DNA of 64,000 bases, from positions 26,678,528 to 26,742,527 of the forward strand of contig CM067298.1 in NCBI GenBank assembly GCA_034231615.1. The letters are read 5' to 3'. The notes beneath the pieces were generated by a model. The model was given only the letters and a program-made list of their open reading frames with translations. It searched no databases and was not told the origin of the DNA. The number at the start of each line of letters is the position of its first letter. Positions within the stretch are counted from its first letter, which is position 1. This document shows, piece by piece, positions 58,095 to 64,000 of the stretch. The position numbers were made by a program, and so were the translations under genes. This stretch comes from Meghimatium bilineatum. Its lineage: Eukaryota > Mollusca > Gastropoda > Stylommatophora > Philomycidae.

Positions 58095-58385
58095 TTGCCT
58101 GTGTGTGCCGGGGTCTAAGAGGGAAGAAAAGAATAGCAGCGCTGTTACCGGCTACGCATGACGTAGCCGGCAACAAAGAGGTTTTGGGGTAGAGTTGACT
58201 GTCTATCCTATAAAGTATCAAAGTGAACCAGAAGCCATACTTAAGCTGGTTGTTTAAGGCCGAAAGCCGCAGATATCACGGCTATGCTGCAAAACCATGG
58301 GACAATTCATTTCTTTCTCCAGACTAAATCCTGCTAATCTGCAGGAATTTGAAATCTAACAAAGACAACAAAGCAGAAAAAGAAA
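58095..58385 (+). mobile_element. GAA-tailed SINE, full-length diverged copy
   Basis: gtgtgccggggtctaagagg, aagaatagcagcgctgttac, actgtctatcctataaagta, ggccgaaagccgcagatatc and ctaatctgcaggaattt align with 46866-47150. The zone of the gtcgtaa block has been altered by a short duplication (gctacgcatgacgtagccgg, a palindrome-like stretch). Confidence 0.75.
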
Positions 58386-58564
58386 GTGTTTAATTTTTGC
58401 ATTTTAATGCAATCTTGCTTTGTGTTTTGTTTCACACTGTGTGTATTAATTGATTGTTTTAGATTAAACAATAGAAGATATATATGAGCCAACAGAAAAA
58501 TAAATGGCGAAAACTGTAATGCACTAAAAGTACCGAAGCAAATAATGGAAAGATGGAATCAACA

Positions 58565-58806
58565 TTCACATCGAGGCCAGCACCATGATGTGGTGATGGG
58601 GCTTAGTTCAGCCTTCGGGGGCTGAAAACTAAGGCTGGTCGGACAGTCTCACTCGACCAGGACCATAGTCCTGCCCAAGTAAGCAGAGTGCTGAAGACGG
58701 AGGTAACCAGCCAAAATGTGCACAACAAATCAGGATACCACGCATAAAACACAATGGGGTTAGAGATATAGACATGTTTGAAGTGATCGAAAGAAGAAGA
58801 AGAAGA
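58565..58806 (+). mobile_element. Short internally deleted derivative of the RNase H LINE (RIME-like)
   Basis: 58568-58758 matches the 5' end of LINE copy A (11205-11395: gccagcacc, ggtgatggggcttagttcag, accatagtcctgcccaagta, cagagtgctgaagacgga, acacaatgg). It then jumps to the last ~45 nt of the LINE (agatatagacatgttt, gaaagaagaagaagaag). All coding sequence is missing. Inserted in the LINE at 58480-60465 with a 5-bp duplication caaca (58560-58564, 58807-58811). Internally deleted elements of this design (RIME from ingi in trypanosomes) move with the enzymes of the parent. Confidence 0.8.
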
Positions 58807-59385
58807 CAACAATATTTCAAAGAACTACTGAACTTGAAGGAAGGAGAAGTAGACACAACAATAAACATTACAGCAACAAACCTACAACCTCATATACTAC
58901 TATCGGAAATAGAAAATACAATAAACAAAGCACCAATAAACAAAGCAGCAGGCTCTGATAACATACAAACTAAACTTATCAAAACAACAGCAGAGAGCGG
59001 GAAACATTGGCTACACGGAGTTTTCAATGTTATATGGAAGAAACAAGAAACACTAGAAGACTGGAGAAACGTGACAATCCTTCCCACATGGAGGTGAAAA
59101 GGCAGAAAGAGACATTGGACAAATTACAGAGGCATATCCTTACTAAGCAACACAAGAACATTTGTTAACAAAATATTAGAAGAACGATTACGATCATACA
59201 TTGAATCACAACTTAATTTCACCCAAATGGGTTTCCGTAAGAACAAAAGCGGTACGGATACTATCTTCACATTTAGGCAACTTACAGAAAGAGCCGCAGA
59301 AAACAACAAAGTATTATACATCGCATTCGTCGACCAAGAAAAGACCTTCGACAGAGTAGACAGACAACAATTATAGAAAACAATA

Positions 59386-59530
59386 TCAATATACGGAGTA
59401 CCAGAACATTTAATCAATATACGGAGTACCAGAACATTTAATCAATATACGGAGTACCAGAACATTTAATCAATATACGGAGTACCAGAACATTTAATCA
59501 ATATACGGAGTACCAGAACATTTAATCAAT
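59386..59530. repeat. 28-bp tandem repeat inside a LINE, 5 units
   Basis: Unit tcaatatacggagtaccaga plus acatttaa, encoding IYGVPEHLI once in the ancestral LINE; 28 is not a multiple of 3, so the expansion broke the frame. Confidence 0.92.
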
Positions 59531-60465
59531 ATATGCAGGGACATTTATACTAATAGCCAATGTGAAATAAGAACAAATGCAGGAGTGTCCAATAAGTTCC
59601 AAATCCAATCAGAGGTTTGCCAAGAATGTGTCCTATCCCCTCTACATTTTATAACATATATCGACCACATCTGTAAACTAACAAGTACCAACGTAGATAA
59701 TAAAAAAGAAAAACTGAACGAACTACACAGTTTAGACGACCAAGTACTAATAGCGACATCAGAAAAACAATTCTAACAACATATGAACAGATTACACACA
59801 ACATGTCAAAAATTCATCATGAAGATTAATATTGACAAGACCGAAATAATGGCAATAGCAAGAGAAAGAAAGAAACATTACTATCTCTATCGATAATAAA
59901 CACCTTAAGCAAAGGCGTTTACTACTTAGGAAGCATTATATCCAATAAAGGGGAAAACAGTAAAGAGATACAAAACAGATGCAACAAAACATACCAGATC
60001 CTAGGACAGATGACACGTATTTTTAAGAACATAAATCTAAACATAGACACTAGATTTGCATTATATAGACTATTATTATCCTATCCCATCACTGCACTAC
60101 CAGTGCAAAACCTGGAAAATGACATCACAACACAAAAGAATAGTGACAGCAGAAATGACATGTGTACACTGAATACTCGGAGTATCATTAAGGAGATAAA
60201 ATTAGAAACGATAACATGAGACACATAACTAAAACAATAACGCTATTGGAACACTTCAAAAGACAACAGATCAATTGGTTTTCATATTACCAACAGACAG
60301 CACTCCACAGATGGCCGTGACATCACGACTATAAAGCAGAAGCAGTACATGTAAAAGATGGATCACAGAAATGAAAGAAGCAACAGGAACACACAAAAAT
60401 GCCATCTTCGGAGAACTCTTCTACGCCAGACGCCTCAAGGGAAATAAGGGCCACGGCGTATAGAT

Positions 60466-61150
60466 AGATGTTTAAACAGAAACCAATTAATATAGAGAAA
60501 ATATATGATAGCCGTTACAGGTGTAGTAAATTTGCCCGGTAAGAAAGAGAAAAATAATAATAATACATATCGTAAGGGTCGTCTAAGAATGTTGGGAGTG
60601 ACATAATTATCTATCACAAGATCTCCGCAGCCATGCAGCTTGGTAAATCCGTGTATGAACTGCTGGAATGGAGTTAACCATATTATCTACAGTATGTCTC
60701 CTTGATATTACATGAACAACAAACAAAGCAATCTCTGGGGAAAAAAAGAAAACAACAATGTGTGTATGTATATGTGTGTGTGAAGCTGGTTTCATTGCAC
60801 TATACATCCATTGTTGGTGTACGTGCAGCTGGTTTCCTTGCACCATACATCCCTTGTGAATAGAACAGTAATGTCAGACTTATTAATGCTCATAATTATA
60901 ATAACATTGTGCAAATAAAGTAAAGCTCTGCCACCACGCACAACGAACAAGAATAAGGGTAATAAATTATAACAAATAAAGTTAATACCAGTATCAGAAT
61001 ATAACTATTGTTACCATTACCACGACAAACATTTCTAGTCTCGTATGTAAAGATAGAACTTCAACACAAGCACAATCGCAACAGTTACACTGACACACAT
61101 TTCTTTCAGACACATGACCCAAACACTTGTGTAAGTATATTAATATACAC
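60466..61150. other. Spacer, nothing recognised
   Basis: A 50-bp duplication (agctggtttcattgcac / agctggtttccttgcac) near 60782-60852. No gene seen. Confidence 0.5.
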
Positions 61151-61156
61151 TTTATT
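61151..61156 (-). terminator. Polyadenylation signal of gene 5
   Basis: AATAAA on the minus strand, 294 nt after the stop; similar distance to those of genes 2-4. Confidence 0.55.
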
Positions 61157-61449
61157 ATTGGTTAGCTTGTTTTCATCAAAGTTCACCAACTACAGTTCAG
61201 AATTAAGTTTAACAATTCTTTTCATACTCAATGACTAAAATAGCAACCAATAAGAGCTCAAACACAAGACATTGATATGTATTGCATACTGGTCAACAGA
61301 AACAAAATTGTTTAAGCTTCATGTTAGTACGGCCATATTTGTATGGGATGACCTACGTCAAGTTATAATAATTGAGATGTGGTGGGTGATCCACTATTAA
61401 CGAAGCAGTTTGTACACAATATCTATTCATGTCTAAAGAATTCAACATT

Positions 61450-61841
61450 TTATCCATGGTGTCCGCCACCGTGGCCACCACCACCATGTCCTCCACCGTG
61501 ACCACCACCACCATGTCCTCCACCATGACCACCACCACCATGTCCTCCGCCGTGACCACCACCACCATGTCCTCCGCCGTGACCACCACCTCCGTGTCCA
61601 CCACCACCATGTCCTCCTCCATGTCCACCACCGCCATGTCCTCCTCCGTGTCCACCACCGCCGTGTCCTCCTCCGTGTCCACCACCGCCGTGACCTCCTC
61701 CGTGTCCACCACCGCCGTGTCCTCCTCCGTGTCCACCACCACCGTGTCCTCCTCCGTGTCCACCGCCACCATGTCCCCCACCGTGACCTCCTCCGTGTCC
61801 ACCACCACCACCGTGACCCATGACACTAACAATCAGAACAC
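61450..61841 (-). CDS. Gly/His secreted protein, gene 5, exon 2 (minus strand)
   Basis: On the minus strand the acceptor cttctgttttctag ends at 61842. The exon continues in phase 1 with VLIVSVMG, the family's second signal-peptide half. The mature chain is only Gly and His, starts HGGGGGHGGG, alternates GGGGH and GGGH and ends GGGHHG before TAA. A 34-nt exon 1 would make a 141-residue protein with the frame closed. No exon 1 of the standard type (MK..., 34 nt, GTAAGT) is visible from 61842 to the right edge; it may lie outside, or be the atypical candidate at 63064-63106. The gene is tail-to-tail with gene 4. Confidence 0.75.
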
Positions 61842-61849
61842 CTAGAAAA

Positions 61850-62816
61850 CAGAAGAGAAAATGCAATTTGGCAAAATCAATTCTGAATTTTCTTATAAAA
61901 GTATAACATGAACACTGATATCTAGACTTAATACAGTTCTGAATATGCACTAAATAATTATTTTTCCAATGTATCTTCCAATGTTTTCCAATCTACCATT
62001 TCTCTAACAGAAAGTAATCTATATTGTTTGAATGAACATAAACGATAATACAAGTTTCAGGTCTGTAGAAACATGAAACAAATATGACACCGATTATGTT
62101 ATTATACTAAACAACGCACTGTCTTGTCGTACATATTGTGTATGCACTGTTGTTCATAAAATGTCATTTTTATATGCTAGTCATAGTTTATGTGTCTTTA
62201 GCTACATCATTCACTTAACCTTTGTTTTGGTAAACTATCTTTTCACATTTACATATTTCTGTACATATTGATTGTTTTTTCTGGTTATTTCTTGACTAGG
62301 CCAATTGGCGGAATCAGGGAAATCGTATGTGTTTTTCTAATTTATATTTATTGCACTTTATACTTATTGATTGGATTTTTATTAATGGTAACAAATATCA
62401 AGCATACCCTTCATCAAATGATGTGGAAGACTGAGCGCTTATAGTTTTGCTAAAGTGCTATGATATCGGTTCATCATAACTCATAACCATAACCGTAATA
62501 GTATTCTCATCTCATCATAGACACCCATGGACCTCTGGATCAGCAACCATCATAGACACAATTTACCAACGTATCTTTATTAATATAAGTTTTCACACAG
62601 TTTAGTAATTTTAGCTTCATTATTGAGTGTGTCTGTGTAGGACAGTTATGTCTTATAATAAGCTGGTTTTAAGTACCAAAAGTATAGTGTTCGGGAGAAT
62701 GCAAACTCTATCAGATTAATACAGGTACCTGACATTTGTGAAAATGTTAACTTCACCAATAGAAATACTGTACAAGTGATTTGGAAATTAAACTTGGGAT
62801 ATTTGAGATATTTGTA
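61850..62816. other. Probably intron of gene 5, nothing recognised
   Basis: AT-rich, no repeats or domain-bearing ORFs. Confidence 0.5.
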
Positions 62817-62940
62817 AGTTAAAACTAGAACATGCATGTTAAAACTAGAACTCTCGTGTTAAAACTAGAACTCTCGTGTTAAAACTAGAACTCTCGTGTT
62901 AAAACTAGAATACTCATGTTAAAACTAGAATTCGCATGGT
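62817..62940. repeat. 20-bp tandem repeat, 6 units
   Basis: Unit gttaaaactagaactctcgt. Confidence 0.9.
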
Positions 62941-63063
62941 TTCACTGTATGCATCAGGAATCGATTTTAGCGTGTTTTAAATAACTTCATAATGACATAA
63001 ATAATATGATACAGCTCGGAAAAATAACGGTAAAAAGACCTTCACTGTTAGTCATTATCTTAC

Positions 63064-63106
63064 CGTGACAGTCGACGATAAAGACAGCTGAACAGAAAGT
63101 AAACAT
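63064..63106 (-). other. Candidate exon 1 of gene 5 (weak)
   Basis: On the minus strand ATG at 63106 opens MFTFCSAVFIVDCH and is split in phase 1 by GTAAGA. Joined to 61841 it gives a continuous hydrophobic leader ending VLIVSVMG. It differs from the family exon 1 (43 nt rather than 34, no MK start), has only a weak TATA-like tatttatg 106 nt upstream, and a poly(A) run would lie in the 5' UTR. Listed as a possibility only. Confidence 0.2.
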
Positions 63107-63161
63107 GATTTGAAAAGCTGGTTTTTCTTATTTTCGTGAATGTATTTATTGGTCGGTCCAC

Positions 63162-63400
63162 CTTTTTTTTTTTTTTTTTTTTTTTTGGCATACGACTTCA
63201 AGTACATAAATAGTGATCACCGAAAGCACAATAATAATCAATAACGTCCCGAATGAAATCTTGTTTATTTTCTGCACATAGATTTTTACTGTCGACCTTC
63301 GCGGTTTTACCATGTTCGTCTACAACATACGACCTATTGGTTAATTTGAAATTAGCCTTCTTGATGACTGATTTGACTATTCCCTTTATTTTCATTGCCT
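63162..63400 (-). pseudogene. Poly(A)-tailed retrocopy-like sequence with a 65-codon ORF
   Basis: The minus strand has an ORF (63395-63198) starting MKIKGIVKSVIKKANFKL, rich in Lys and ending DYYCAFGDHYLCT. About 10 nt after the stop comes a run of some 26 A (T run at 63161-63186 on the plus strand). A short ORF directly followed by a long A tail looks like a processed retrocopy. I do not recognise the protein, see no AATAAA before the tail and found no clear target duplication. Confidence 0.35.
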
Positions 63401-63685
63401 GTCACACAATGTATAATCATAGTGATTAATGAAAATCATGGAATAAGTTAAATATGTCCAGAATAAGGCTGGATTTAAAATTAACACGTAGGCTTTATTT
63501 TGTAAATAGCTACGAAATAACGCAATAATAGACATATTGCACAACATATAATACACTTTTACAATATATTATATGATCTATATTATAGGATTAACACAAA
63601 AATGTTTGGGGAAAATGCATTACTGGTCTCCATTACCGGCGACAACAAAAATAAAAAGGAGCAAATTGACGACTGTTTGGTGGCA
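63401..63685. other. Spacer, nothing recognised
   Basis: AT-rich. Confidence 0.4.
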
Positions 63686-63689
63686 TCAA

Positions 63690-63850
63690 CCAAGATTTCT
63701 TCTTCAGCTCCCACTGGATCTCCTTTGTAGCAAGACCATCGTCCTACTAGTTTGCCAGCAGGATGTTGTCCAGAGAATGGGAATGCGTTGTGTCGCCGTT
63801 TTATTTACGCCAATAACCCGACACATCCGGCTTCGGCGGGAACCAAGATA
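63690..63850 (-). mobile_element. GAA-tailed SINE copy
   Basis: Left to right: ttcttcttcagctcccactg (tail), gatctcctttgtagcaagac, ttgccagcaggatgttgtcc, gaatgcgttgtgtcgccgtt, taacccgacacatccggctt. Close to the 5341-5525 copy. Confidence 0.75.
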
Positions 63851-64000
63851 TGTGAGGATGTATAAAATCAGCAAACAGGACATATATCCGAAAATATTGT
63901 TGGCTCCTAACTCTCATATTATTTGTAAGATCACTTAATATGGTAATGAATGGAAATTTTATGATGTCACGGATCGAGTTGTCTGAAGGGGTAAGTTCAG

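Larger units (their letters stand above)
58480..60465 (+). mobile_element. Non-LTR LINE, second family (copy 2), interrupted
   Basis: RT blocks in broken frames: QYFKELLNLKEGE, INKAAGSDNIQTKLI, LEDWRNVTILPTW, YRGISLLSN, TQMGFRKNKSGTD, IAFVDQEKTFDRVDRQQ, CVLSPLHFITYIDHICK and a degraded catalytic region (LDDQVLIATSEKQF where FADD is expected), ending in LKGNKGHGV. It carries the inserted short element at 58565-58806 and an internal 28-bp tandem repeat at 59386-59530. Inactive. Confidence 0.85.

Noticed and set aside
63198-63395. 65-codon ORF as an ordinary host gene
   Set aside because: The immediate long A run after the stop and the lack of promoter or splice evidence favour a retrocopy; listed at low confidence.
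1-64000. LTR retrotransposons, retroviruses, Polinton-like elements
   Set aside because: I saw no long terminal repeats, integrase, protease, capsid or envelope-like sequence; all retroelements seen are LINEs, SINEs or Penelope-like.

Overview
This is a window of animal nuclear DNA, AT-rich and almost free of ordinary genes. Phase-1 introns with GT/AG borders, TATA promoters, AATAAA signals, LINEs with APE-type endonuclease, Penelope-like elements with GIY-YIG domains, GAA-tailed and tRNA-headed SINEs and about twenty minisatellites all point to an invertebrate metazoan. The SINE motif gtcgtaaRaggcgactaa is one I associate with molluscs, so a mollusc or other lophotrochozoan is my best guess; the sequence does not settle it.

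The host genes form one tandem family of small secreted Gly/His proteins. Gene 1 (exon 2 at 1743-2191, +), gene 2 (18432-18465 joined to 21151-21557, +), gene 3 (39644-39677 joined to 41691-42130, +), gene 4 (48652-48685 joined to 57346-57578, +) and gene 5 (exon 2 at 61450-61841, -) share one plan. A 34-nt coding exon 1 holds the first half of a signal peptide. A phase-1 intron follows. Exon 2 finishes the signal peptide and encodes a run of glycines with a histidine every 4 or 5 residues, ending in His-His-Gly. In genes 1, 2, 3 and 5 the predicted mature chain uses only two amino acids, Gly and His. Gene 4 is shorter and also uses Tyr, Trp, Lys, Arg, Asn, Ser and Ala. Genes 2, 3 and 4 have a TATA box 100-108 nt before the ATG, and genes 2 and 3 share upstream promoter sequence. 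The composition recalls metal-binding Gly/His structural proteins (annelid jaw, cephalopod beak) and Gly/His-rich antimicrobial peptides (plant shepherins). That is an analogy of composition only.

Everything else is repeat-derived. There are three copies of a single-ORF endonuclease-RT-RNase H LINE (11202-15260 nearly full length; 23193-25960; 27119-30548), fragments of RTE-type and other LINEs, two Penelope-like fragments, a Mutator-like transposase fragment, a probable hAT MITE, several SINE families and an unclassified 1.3-kb element nested in a LINE with a 14-bp target-site duplication. A 242-bp element at 58565-58806 joins the 5' end of the RNase H LINE directly to its last ~45 nt, a RIME-like short derivative. 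Minisatellites with 15-110 bp units fill introns and spacers, and two of them clearly grew out of SINE sequence.

Layout: 1-0.6 kb LINE; 1.7-2.4 kb gene 1; 2.4-18 kb repeats and LINE A; 18-22 kb gene 2; 22-39 kb LINEs, transposon fragments and minisatellites; 39.3-42.4 kb gene 3; 42.8-48.3 kb Penelope fragment, SINEs and minisatellites; 48.5-57.9 kb gene 4 with an 8.7-kb intron full of retroelements; 58-60.5 kb SINE and LINE; 61.1-61.85 kb gene 5 on the opposite strand; 62-64 kb spacer with a poly(A)-tailed retrocopy-like sequence and a SINE.
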